This document shows, piece by piece, positions 15,631 through 22,357 of a stretch of DNA of 24,747 nt. The position numbers were made by a program, and so were the translations under genes. The stretch spans positions 1-24,747 of the forward strand of contig JBFXAN010000090.1 of the NCBI GenBank assembly GCA_050184225.1, in the 5' to 3' direction. Every line of letters starts with the position of its first letter. Position 1 is the first letter of the stretch. The DNA comes from JBFXAN01 sp050184225. Its GTDB lineage: Bacteria; Chloroflexota; Dehalococcoidia; CAUJGQ01. The notes beneath the pieces are model-generated. The model was given only the letters and a program-made list of their open reading frames with translations, searched no databases and had not been told where the DNA came from.

Positions 15631-15981
15631 TTACACCGAGCCGCCGTTACGATGCTCGACCTTGACGGCCGCCAGATCGAGCACGCAGTCGTCGAGTTGC
15701 ACCCCGCGCCGTTCAAGCGCCGCGGCGAGGAGGTGCTCGATCGCATGGACCTCGTCACCGGCTGCCGCCGCGGTCGGTCGTCGAAGTGATTGGCCGGCCG
15801 CGGCCAGCTCCATCGCGAGGAGTGCCGCGACACGCTGGATGCAGTAGATATCGGCCAGGTACTCCCCCGGCGCGATCACCAGGCCGGAGAACCGTCCCTC
15901 CGCCAGGACACGCAGCCCGCGCAGCACGCCGAGCAGCAAGTGTGACTCGTCGCCGTTCGGCACGCCATCGTCGTCCACCAT
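15631..15981 (-). CDS. Unknown 116-residue protein
   Basis: The frame from ATG 15981 (or GTG 15984, eight bases after AGAGGG) encodes 116 residues with the high third-position GC of its neighbours, which argues that it is real. The sequence has helical stretches (LLLGVLRGLRVLAEG, IQRVAALLAMELAAAG, AIEHLLAAALERRG) and no membrane segment. A family is not recognised. It lies between rplY and the UspA-PRC gene, all on the minus strand. The start is uncertain by one codon or a little more. Confidence 0.65.
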   Translation of the reverse strand: MVDDDGVPNGDESHLLLGVLRGLRVLAEGRFSGLVIAPGEYLADIYCIQRVAALLAMELAAAGQSLRRPTAAAAGDEVHAIEHLLAAALERRGVQLDDCVLDLAAVKVEHRNGGSV

Positions 15982-16006
15982 CACGCTCACCGCCCTCTGG
16001 ATCGAT

Positions 16007-16034
16007 ACGACCCGGACGTGAGTGTCCGGGTCGT
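16007..16034 (-). terminator. Hairpin after rplY
   Basis: ACGACCCGGAC and its exact complement form an 11-bp stem around a 6-base loop, 27 bases past the rplY stop. No U-tract follows on the minus strand, so it may be an RNA-stabilising or partial terminator between rplY and the next gene. Confidence 0.5.
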
Positions 16035-16061
16035 AGGAATGGTAGCAGCGCTGCGGAAATC

Positions 16062-16736
16062 CTAGTCGGACCCGGACGCCTCCTCCGAAACCTCTGCTTC
16101 CGCCGCTTCGACCTCTTCCTCGACCGCGGCAGCCACGGCTTCGGCAGCTTCTTCGGCCTCTTCCTCCTCGCGGGCGATGCCCTTCACGGAGACGCTCGCC
16201 ACCGGCAGGTCGGGATCGTTCATGACCTCCACCCCATCCGGTACGCGGAGATCGCGAATGTACACGTTCGAGGCGGTGTCGACGAGCGTCGAAATGTCCA
16301 CATTGATATGAGACGGAATGTTGCCGGGCAGGCAATTCACCGTGATCACGTCCATCGACTGGACGACGATCGCGTCGAACAACTCCACCGCAGGCGCATT
16401 ACCAACGAGCGTCAGCGGTACATCGACAGTGAGCTTCTCCCGCATCGAGACCTGGAAGAAGTCGACATGCAGCAGCGCGTCGTTCGTGGCACGGCGGGTG
16501 AGCTGGCGAACCAGGACCGGACGGACGGACGGCTCGCCTTCGACGGATATCTGGACCAGAGCGGTTTTGCCCGCGCGTCGGAGCAGGAGGTTCAACTCGA
16601 TCGTATCCGCCTCGATCGCGAGCGACGATGTGTTGTGGCCGTAGATATTGGCCGGCGTGACGCCGGCACGGCGCAGAACCTTGACCTTCTTGCCAAGCAC
16701 AGTACGCGGGCGCACCTTCAGTGCGAGATCAGCCAT
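16062..16736 (-). CDS. rplY: 50S ribosomal protein L25 / general stress protein CTC
   Basis: The 224-residue protein begins MADLALKVRPRTVLGKKVKVLRRAGVTPANIYG in frame, with AGAGGAT six bases before ATG. The N-terminal L25 domain (about 1-95) binds 5S rRNA. The C-terminal TL5/CTC domain (about 100-190) has DVPLTLVGNAPAV and VNCLPGNIPSHINVDIS. A final acidic Ala/Glu tail (190-224) is common in long L25 forms. It is the classic stress-induced ribosomal protein, and its neighbourhood with a universal stress protein fits. The beta-helix gene lies 24 bases upstream in the same transcript. Confidence 0.95.
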   Translation of the reverse strand: MADLALKVRPRTVLGKKVKVLRRAGVTPANIYGHNTSSLAIEADTIELNLLLRRAGKTALVQISVEGEPSVRPVLVRQLTRRATNDALLHVDFFQVSMREKLTVDVPLTLVGNAPAVELFDAIVVQSMDVITVNCLPGNIPSHINVDISTLVDTASNVYIRDLRVPDGVEVMNDPDLPVASVSVKGIAREEEEAEEAAEAVAAAVEEEVEAAEAEVSEEASGSD

Positions 16737-16760
16737 GGAACATCCTCTGGAGACTCGTGA

Positions 16761-17129
16761 TTAATCTACCCGAAACAGCCGCAGCAGCCGCCTGCCAAGG
16801 ACAATACCCAGGCCGAATGCGAAGGCCGCGCGCATATCGAAGACGGTGCGGACGGTGCCGCGAACGCGAGGTGACAGCAGAAAGAGTGTGTTGACATCGC
16901 GGGCTTCGACATCGCGTCCGACGATCGCCAGGGCGTTGCTGTTGGTGATGCGAAGCTGCTCTGCGGTCGCGAAGGCGAGCGCGCTCTGTTCGACCTCAAC
17001 CTCGTCGCCATGCAGCTCGCGGATGGCCGACTGCTCGACATCAACATCACCGCCGGTAATCGACCGAACGGCGCTGTTCCGCACGGACACGTCGCCCAAT
17101 GCGCCCAGATCGGCGGCCGTCTGTGTCAC
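16761..17129 (-). CDS. Mini beta-helix-like protein with C-terminal membrane helix
   Basis: The GTG at 17129 has GGAGG six bases upstream and gives 122 residues; a TTG at 17144 is less likely. Residues 11-85 contain about five repeats of 14-15 residues with the pattern G-D-V-x-V-x-x-S-A (GDVSVRNSAV, GGDVDVEQSAI, GDEVEVEQSAL and two weaker). Regular short beta repeats of this kind suggest a right-handed beta-helix, as in bactofilin-type folds. A hydrophobic helix (about 100-116, RAAFAFGLGIVLGRRLL) should anchor it. The family is not recognised. It shares the promoter at 17159-17188 with rplY. Confidence 0.7.
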   Translation of the reverse strand: MTQTAADLGALGDVSVRNSAVRSITGGDVDVEQSAIRELHGDEVEVEQSALAFATAEQLRITNSNALAIVGRDVEARDVNTLFLLSPRVRGTVRTVFDMRAAFAFGLGIVLGRRLLRLFRVD

Positions 17130-17158
17130 CGGATGCCTCCGCAACCATATGCTTCAAC

Positions 17159-17188
17159 ACCGTAACAATTGACAGCCGACGCGGTCAA
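17159..17188 (-). promoter_or_regulatory. Promoter of the beta-helix-rplY operon
   Basis: On the minus strand TTGACC and TACGGT are 18 bases apart. Initiation near 17152 leaves a leader of about 23 bases that contains the GGAGG before GTG 17129. Confidence 0.5.
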
Positions 17189-17196
17189 GAAATGCT
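17169..17196 (+). promoter_or_regulatory. Possible promoter toward queA
   Basis: A perfect TTGACA (17169-17174) is followed after 16 bases by a poor -10 (AATGCT). It interleaves with the opposing promoter of the rplY operon. The TACGAT at 17254 is a rival start signal. Confidence 0.25.
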
Positions 17197-17253
17197 CAGG
17201 ATACGCCGCTTCCACCGCCGTACACAAAGGAGCGTTTCAGGTCGGTCCTGCGC

Positions 17254-17259
17254 TACGAT
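17254..17259 (+). promoter_or_regulatory. TANNNT -10 element six bases before the queA ATG
   Basis: TACGAT ends six bases before ATG 17266, so transcription would start at the A of the start codon. There is no ribosome site upstream of queA, which fits leaderless expression. Confidence 0.35.
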
Positions 17260-17265
17260 CGATCC

Positions 17266-18279
17266 ATGCGCACCAGTGACTTCGACTACCATCTTCCCCG
17301 GGAACTGATCGCCCAGACTCCGGTGGAACCGAGGGATGCATCCCGCCTGCTGGTGCTTCAGCGCGACGGCGGCGCGATCGAGCACGCCCACTTTGCCGAG
17401 ATCGGCCGTTTCCTGCGGCCGGGCGACCTGCTCGTCGTCAACGAAACCCGTGTCCTTCGCGCGCGGCTTCGAGGACATGTGACAGAGAGCGGCGGCGCGG
17501 TCGAGGCGCTCTTGCTGCGCCGCGTTGATGCCCAGCGTTGGGAGGCGATGGTGCGGCCGGGCCGCCGTCTCCGGCCGGGACGGCGGGTTTGGTTCGGCTC
17601 GTTGGAGGCGGTGGTGGAGGACGTGGTGGAGGACGGACACCGGATCCTCCGCTTTGCCGCTGACGTCGACCCCGAGAACACGGGCGAAACACCGCTCCCG
17701 CCCTATATCCACACCGCACTGGCGGAACCGGAGCGGTATCAGACCGTCTATGGCACGGTCACCGGGAGCGCTGCCGCACCAACAGCGGGTTTGCACTTCA
17801 CGCCGGCGTTGCTGGAGCGGTTGCAGGCCGATCGGATCGGTCTGGCGCGGGTGCTCCTGCATGTGGGACCAGGCACCTTCAAGCCGGTCGCGGAGGAGGA
17901 TCCGCGGCTGCATCCGATGCACGCGGAGTGGTACGAGATCACGACGAACGCCTGCACGGCGATCGAGGAGACGAGGGCGCGTGGCGGCCGGGTGGTCGCG
18001 GTGGGAACGACGTCGGTCCGGGTGCTCGAACAAGCAGGCCGCGATGCAGGCGATGGTCCGTTGCAGCCCGGATCAGGGTTCACGCGGCTGCTGATCCTCC
18101 CTGGCCATCGGTTCCGCGTGGTGGACGCGCTGGTCACCAACTTCCATCTGCCGCGCTCGACTCTGCTGATGTTGGTGAGCGCGCTCGCCGGACAGGAACC
18201 CGTGCTCAGCGCGTATCGAGAGGCGGTCAAGCACGGCTATCGGTTCTATTCCTTCGGCGATGCCATGCTGATCGTTTGA
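17266..18279 (+). CDS. queA: tRNA preQ1(34) S-adenosylmethionine ribosyltransferase-isomerase
   Basis: The 337-residue length fits the family. Signatures include DFDYHLPRELIAQ at the start, LVVNETRVLRARL, LPPYI, AAPTAGLHFT, LHVGPGTFKPV, HPMHAEWY, VVAVGTTSVRVLE, TNFHLPRSTLLMLVSA and YRFYSFGDAMLI at the end. It transfers the ribosyl part of SAM to 7-aminomethyl-7-deazaguanine at the wobble position of GUN tRNAs, the step before queuosine. No other queuosine genes are adjacent. No Shine-Dalgarno is visible before ATG. Confidence 0.97.
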   Translation: MRTSDFDYHLPRELIAQTPVEPRDASRLLVLQRDGGAIEHAHFAEIGRFLRPGDLLVVNETRVLRARLRGHVTESGGAVEALLLRRVDAQRWEAMVRPGRRLRPGRRVWFGSLEAVVEDVVEDGHRILRFAADVDPENTGETPLPPYIHTALAEPERYQTVYGTVTGSAAAPTAGLHFTPALLERLQADRIGLARVLLHVGPGTFKPVAEEDPRLHPMHAEWYEITTNACTAIEETRARGGRVVAVGTTSVRVLEQAGRDAGDGPLQPGSGFTRLLILPGHRFRVVDALVTNFHLPRSTLLMLVSALAGQEPVLSAYREAVKHGYRFYSFGDAMLIV

Positions 18280-18314
18280 GAGCGCGATTGAGAATCAAGT
18301 ACATCGGCCCAGTA

Positions 18315-18390
18315 TGTCATCCTGAGCGACAGCGAAGGATCTCGGACACTGTCTCACCACCGAGATCCTTCGCTGTCGCTCAGGATGACA
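18315..18390. repeat. Long palindrome, copy 2 (TGTCATCCTGAGCG family)
   Basis: Arms of 31 bases (18315-18345 and 18360-18390) pair perfectly around a 14-base loop. Compared with copies 1 and 3 the core GCGCCAGC is GCGACAGC, and the partner arm carries the matching change. It lies 35 bases after the queA stop, between convergent genes. Confidence 0.95.
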
Positions 18391-18464
18391 GTGGCGCTTT
18401 GTTGTGATTGTTATGACACGCATCAAAGCGGGGACAATCCGGCGGCTGAACGCGAATCAGATCG

Positions 18465-18498
18465 ACACGAGCCGGGGCAACACTGCCCCGGCTCGTGT
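18465..18498 (-). terminator. Hairpin downstream of the iron-sulfur carrier gene
   Basis: A perfect 15-bp stem starting ACACGAGCCGGGGCA closes on a 4-base loop, 31 bases past the stop of the minus-strand gene. Following bases on the minus strand (TCGATCTGATT) form no clear U-tract. Confidence 0.55.
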
Positions 18499-18529
18499 GT
18501 CCGTCTATCCGTCTATGAAAGAGTCGGAA

Positions 18530-18862
18530 TCAGCGGCCGCAGGAGCAGCCGCCGCCGCAGCCGCCACCCTCGCGCTGCACATTCGGGTTGAAAATCGTGA
18601 ATCCAGCGCGGACCACATCATCGACATAGTCCACCTCTGCCCCGTCGAGGAACGGAGCAGACTCGCTGTCGACGAGGAAGCGGACGCCACCGAACTTCAA
18701 TTCAGTATCGTCCGACTCCGCCTGCTCGGCGAGGGCCATCCCGAACTGCGGGCCGGAGCAGCCACCGCCGGCTACGAAGAGCCGCAACGCGCCTTCAGGT
18801 TTGCCACGCTGCTCGAGCACTGCCTTTGCCTTGGTCGCCGCCGAATCGCTGACTTTGATCAT
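18530..18862 (-). CDS. erpA: A-type iron-sulfur cluster carrier (IscA/ErpA/HesB family)
   Basis: The 110-residue protein has the family fold: ISDSAA-like start (KVSDSAATKAKAVLEQ), LRLFVAGGGCSGPQFG (C35), GGVRFLVDSESAPFLDGAEVDYV as separate core strands, and FNPNV near the end. The usual C-terminal CGCGSSF is replaced by CGGGCSCGR, giving C102, C106 and C108. The protein carries or delivers Fe-S clusters to client enzymes, such as the ferredoxin-linked KorB of this window (inference). The symbol is approximate because IscA, SufA and ErpA cannot be told apart here. Confidence 0.88.
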   Translation of the reverse strand: MIKVSDSAATKAKAVLEQRGKPEGALRLFVAGGGCSGPQFGMALAEQAESDDTELKFGGVRFLVDSESAPFLDGAEVDYVDDVVRAGFTIFNPNVQREGGGCGGGCSCGR

Positions 18863-18943
18863 TCGTCCTGTCTCCCGTTCCTGACCCCGTATCCGAACCG
18901 ATCGCTGTCTTTATTCTGCGGCATTCGCGCGCGCACGTCCAGC

Positions 18944-19402
18944 CTAATGCTGGGGTGGCACGGAACGCTCGACGCGACGGGTATCCCGGTCGCCGACGAT
19001 CGTGGACGCATAGGACGCGGGGCCGGAGCGGTGGTCCTGAGGCTCGGCGCCGGCACTGGCTGGTGGCGCTGCATCGTGGGCAGTGTCATGGATCGATCGG
19101 ATCGGGCTGCGTTCTTCCAGCGACGGAATCAACGGTCCGCTTCGTCGCAATGACTTGGACGTATTCGCCGTTGCGAATTCGACGACGAAGGCGACGATCA
19201 CCAACGCGGTCATCACGGCCAGGATGGCCATCGCCAGCCACCGTCCGGTATCGGTGAGCGTCATATCCAGCGTGGCGGTGATGCCGGCGCTGTCGATGTA
19301 CCATTCGCGTTCGTTAGCAGTCCAGACGATCACCATCGCCAGGACGAGCGCGGCGAGCACAATCGCGAGTACCGACCACACAACGATGCGTCGAAGCCTC
19401 AT
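18944..19402 (-). CDS. Two-TM membrane protein of unknown function
   Basis: ATG 19402 gives 152 residues starting MRLRRIVVW. Two hydrophobic helices (about 7-28 and 54-76) flank a 25-residue loop with WYIDSAGITATLDM. The C-terminal half (80-152) is polar, Pro/Ser/Arg-rich and probably disordered in the cytoplasm. The N-terminal hairpin recalls small AmaP-like anchors, but the match is too weak to name. Ribosome-site support is poor: a GGAGG lies 15 bases upstream. Its neighbours are an iron-sulfur carrier on the same strand and a divergent CoA-transferase operon. Confidence 0.6.
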   Translation of the reverse strand: MRLRRIVVWSVLAIVLAALVLAMVIVWTANEREWYIDSAGITATLDMTLTDTGRWLAMAILAVMTALVIVAFVVEFATANTSKSLRRSGPLIPSLEERSPIRSIHDTAHDAAPPASAGAEPQDHRSGPASYASTIVGDRDTRRVERSVPPQH

Positions 19403-19457
19403 GGTGCGAAGGACATACCTCCCGCTGGGAGCGCACGGGGCGCGGCCATCTCTTACC

Positions 19458-19486
19458 AGACTAGTGGGCAATCGTGGGCTTGTCAC
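19458..19486 (-). promoter_or_regulatory. Candidate promoter of the two-TM protein gene
   Basis: On the minus strand GTGACA and TAGTCT are 17 bases apart, with predicted initiation near 19451, about 50 bases before ATG. Confidence 0.35.
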
Positions 19487-19547
19487 GGTCCGTGTGGAGT
19501 AGACTCGGCGGCGACTGCTCGAAGCGCGACCAGGAACCGCTGCCGGT

Positions 19548-19577
19548 TTGCGTCTGCGATGGCGACGATACTATCAT
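19548..19577 (+). promoter_or_regulatory. Promoter of the CoA-transferase operon
   Basis: TTGCGT and TATCAT are separated by 18 bases. Initiation near 19584 gives a 40-base leader with GAGGG seven bases before ATG. Confidence 0.45.
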
Positions 19578-19623
19578 CCCGTCACCGTTGCAGAGCGCTC
19601 CACCGAACGAGCGAGGGTATCGC

Positions 19624-20826
19624 ATGGCCGAGAGCACGCTCGCCGGTCTCCGCATCATCGATCTCTCTCAGGGGATCGCCGGCGCCTACTGTACCAAGCT
19701 ACTCGCCGACCATGGCGCCGAGGTGATCTGCATCGAGCCGCCGGATACCGGTTCGCGGCTCCGCGCGCAAGGCGCGTGGCGCGGCGATGTACCGAATGCG
19801 GATACGGGCGGGCTGCACCTCTTTCTCAACGGTGGCAAGAAGAGCGTCACCCTCGACCTGTCGACGCAGTCGGGACGGATTGTGCTGCGGAAGCTGCTGC
19901 CACGGACAGACATTCTGGTCGAGGATCAGGCGCCCGGTACGCTGGCGGCAATCGGCCTCGGTTTCGACGACCTGCACGCTCAATTTCCAGACCTGATCTT
20001 TGCCTCCGTCACCCCGTTCGGACAGACCGGCCCCTGGCGTGACTACGCCGGCGACGCCTTCATCGCGTGGGCGACCGGCGGATTGATGTACGTCACCGGC
20101 GATCCCGACCGGGAGCCGCTGGCCAACGGCGCCGAGCCGGCAGAGTACTTCGCCGCGGAGAATCTGGCGATTGGTATCCTCGCCGCCCTGCTCCATCGTG
20201 ACGCGGGTGGGGGCGGCCAGTGGGTAGAAACCTCGCTGATGGAGGCGATCGCCGCGAACAATGAGTACAACACGGTACTGTATTCGTTCACCGGCGCGGT
20301 CCGGCGGCGCTGGTACTCACGCCACCCATTCCGCTATCCCAGCGACATCATGGCCTGCAACGGCGGACACGTCGCCGTTCTCTACGGCCGGCTCGGCCTG
20401 CAGGAACTCGCCGTCGCCATCGAACGGCCGGACCTGGTCGACCACGAGCTGTTTGTCAATTCGTCCGAGCGCTATCGACGCTGGCAGGAGTTTGAAGCGC
20501 TGCTCCGCCCGTACCTTGAGTCACATGAGCCGCGGGAGATCGTCGAAGCGGGCCAGTCGCTTCGCCAGCCGTTTGCGCTGGTGCCGGCGGTCGCGGAACT
20601 GCTGGCCGATCCGCACCTGGCGGAACGGAACTTCTTCGTCGAGGTCGAGCATCCGGCGGCGGGAACGCTGCGCTATCCAGGCCCGCCCTGGCGGATGTCT
20701 GGTTCCCACTGGCAGACCGGTCCAGCGCCGCTGCTCGGCGAGCACAACGCCGGCGTGCTGACCGGCGACGAGACGGGGTACGAAACCGCCGACCTGGTGA
20801 TCCTGCGCGAACGCGGCGTGATCTGA
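19624..20826 (+). CDS. CaiB/BaiF (class III) CoA-transferase, subunit 1, Glu at the catalytic position
   Basis: ATG 19624, preceded by GAGGG, gives 400 residues. Family marks are LAGLRIIDLSQGIAGAYCTKLLADHGAEVI, split by known turns, SVTLDLS, GLGFDDL and FGQTGPW. GILAALLHRD-x-GGGGQ follows the active-site loop. Counting back from GILAAL to the position normally held by the catalytic Asp finds E174. The neighbouring paralogue has D176 at the aligned position. Class III enzymes move CoA between carboxylic acids, such as succinyl-CoA and another acid. The Glu suggests this is the non-catalytic or altered half of a heteromer. Substrate unknown. Confidence 0.9.
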   Translation: MAESTLAGLRIIDLSQGIAGAYCTKLLADHGAEVICIEPPDTGSRLRAQGAWRGDVPNADTGGLHLFLNGGKKSVTLDLSTQSGRIVLRKLLPRTDILVEDQAPGTLAAIGLGFDDLHAQFPDLIFASVTPFGQTGPWRDYAGDAFIAWATGGLMYVTGDPDREPLANGAEPAEYFAAENLAIGILAALLHRDAGGGGQWVETSLMEAIAANNEYNTVLYSFTGAVRRRWYSRHPFRYPSDIMACNGGHVAVLYGRLGLQELAVAIERPDLVDHELFVNSSERYRRWQEFEALLRPYLESHEPREIVEAGQSLRQPFALVPAVAELLADPHLAERNFFVEVEHPAAGTLRYPGPPWRMSGSHWQTGPAPLLGEHNAGVLTGDETGYETADLVILRERGVI

Positions 20827-20847
20827 GTATCGAAGTGAGGAACGCCT

Positions 20848-22197
20848 ATGGCATCGCTGCCACTCGAAGGCATCCGGGTTCTGGACGCGTCGAATACCTA
20901 TGCAGGACCGACCTGCGGTCGGGTGCTCGCTGATCTGGGTGCCGAGGTGATCCACGTCGAGGCGATGCAGCGATGGGAGACGGTGCGGCTGGTGGTCATG
21001 CCGGAGAACTCGATGCCGGAGGACTACTGGAACGGCGGGGCATACTTCCAGAAGCGAAATCTGGGCAAGCAGAGCGTCACACTCGACCTGACCCGGCCCG
21101 CCGGGGTCGAGGCATACAAGCGGATCGCGGGCCGTTGCGACGTGATGCTCGAGAGCTTTGCCCCACGGGTGATGCGCGGATTCGGGTTGGACTACGAAAG
21201 CATCAAGGCGGTGCGGCCGGACATCATCTATTGCTCCCTCTCCGGCTACGGGCAGAGCGGCCCGTATCGGGACTGGATCGCCTATGGCATGGGGTTGGAG
21301 CCGGCGTCGGGCATCTCGCAACTGACCGGGTATGCAGACGGCGGACCGAAGCGGTCCGGCATCTCGCTGACCGATCCGCTCAGCGGGCTGGCGGCGACGG
21401 TGGCGGTGTTGATCGCGCTCTATCATCGACGACACACAGGCGAGGGCCAGTACATCGACCTCTCCGAACAGGAGGCGGCGATCCCGCTGGTCGCACGCGC
21501 GATCCTCGACCAGCAGATGAATCACCGCGCGCCGGCGCGGCGTGGCAACCGCTCGTGGTTCGCCGCGCCGCAGGGCGTCTATCCCTGCGCCGGTGAGGAT
21601 GAATGGATCGCGATCACCTGTCACAACGATGCGGAATGGGAACGGCTCTGCACGGCAGCCAATCATCCCGAATGGCAGACAGACGAGCGTTTCGCCGATC
21701 TCCTCGCCCGGCACGCGAACCACGACGCGCTCGACGACGCGATCTCTGGATGGACCCGGGGGCGCGACAAGTTCGCGGCGATGCAGGAGTTGCAGCGTCA
21801 CGGCGTGCGCGCCGGCGCGGTGCTGCACGGCAAGGACCTTCTGCTCAACGATCACCTTCGCGCCCGCCGGTTCTTCGACCTGATCGACCATCCGGTCGCC
21901 GGCCGGCACCCGTTCCCGCGGCAATTGCCGGTGCGATTCTCCGCGTTCGAGACGGCCGCCCGTGGTCCGGCGCCGCTGCTCGGGCAGCACAACGACGAGG
22001 TTCTGGCCGAGGTCGCCGGACTGAGTCGCGACGAGATCGACCGGCTCCGTGCGGAGAAGATCATCGGCGACGCGCCGGACCCTCCGATGCCGGAGGAGTT
22101 CGTCCGTGCGACGACTACCTGGCCGATGGACGTGATGATCGAGATCGGCGCGGTCAAGCAGGTCGACGAGGACCATCGTGAGCAGCTTGGTCTGTAA
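20848..22197 (+). CDS. CaiB/BaiF (class III) CoA-transferase, subunit 2, with catalytic Asp
   Basis: The 449-residue protein starts 21 bases after its paralogue, with GAGG seven bases before ATG. Landmarks are LEGIRVLDASNTYAGPTCGR, VTLDLTRPAG, LSGYGQSGPY and D176 in SLTDPLSGLAAT, which aligns with the catalytic Asp of class III enzymes, then HTGEGQYIDLSEQEA. The C-terminal region includes APLLGQHNDEVL, typical of the fold. Tandem unequal pairs form heteromers in known cases, including BbsEF for benzylsuccinate and SmtAB in Chloroflexus. With the SDR downstream this may activate and oxidise a hydroxy or alicyclic acid (inference). Confidence 0.93.
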   Translation: MASLPLEGIRVLDASNTYAGPTCGRVLADLGAEVIHVEAMQRWETVRLVVMPENSMPEDYWNGGAYFQKRNLGKQSVTLDLTRPAGVEAYKRIAGRCDVMLESFAPRVMRGFGLDYESIKAVRPDIIYCSLSGYGQSGPYRDWIAYGMGLEPASGISQLTGYADGGPKRSGISLTDPLSGLAATVAVLIALYHRRHTGEGQYIDLSEQEAAIPLVARAILDQQMNHRAPARRGNRSWFAAPQGVYPCAGEDEWIAITCHNDAEWERLCTAANHPEWQTDERFADLLARHANHDALDDAISGWTRGRDKFAAMQELQRHGVRAGAVLHGKDLLLNDHLRARRFFDLIDHPVAGRHPFPRQLPVRFSAFETAARGPAPLLGQHNDEVLAEVAGLSRDEIDRLRAEKIIGDAPDPPMPEEFVRATTTWPMDVMIEIGAVKQVDEDHREQLGL

Positions 22198-22230
22198 GCG
22201 CAGGTTGGAGAATGAAGGTCACTGGTACCG

Positions 22231-22308
22231 ATGTCATCCTGAGCGCCAGCGAAGGATCTCCGCGGTTTACTTACGTCCGAGATCCTTCGCTGGCGCTCAG
22301 GATGACAT
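22231..22308. repeat. Long palindrome, copy 3 (TGTCATCCTGAGCG family)
   Basis: Arms of 30 bases (22231-22260 and 22279-22308) pair perfectly around an 18-base loop. It lies 34 bases after the second CoA-transferase and 49 bases before the SDR start. Confidence 0.95.
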
Positions 22309-22357
22309 GATGTTTGCCAGCCTCGGTGCTCAAACATGCCAATAGGAGACGTGCGAC

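Noticed and set aside
20521..22176. Long 551-codon minus-strand open frame opposite the second CoA-transferase
   Set aside because: It is antisense to two strongly conserved CoA-transferase genes, has no recognisable domain, and such shadows are expected at high GC.
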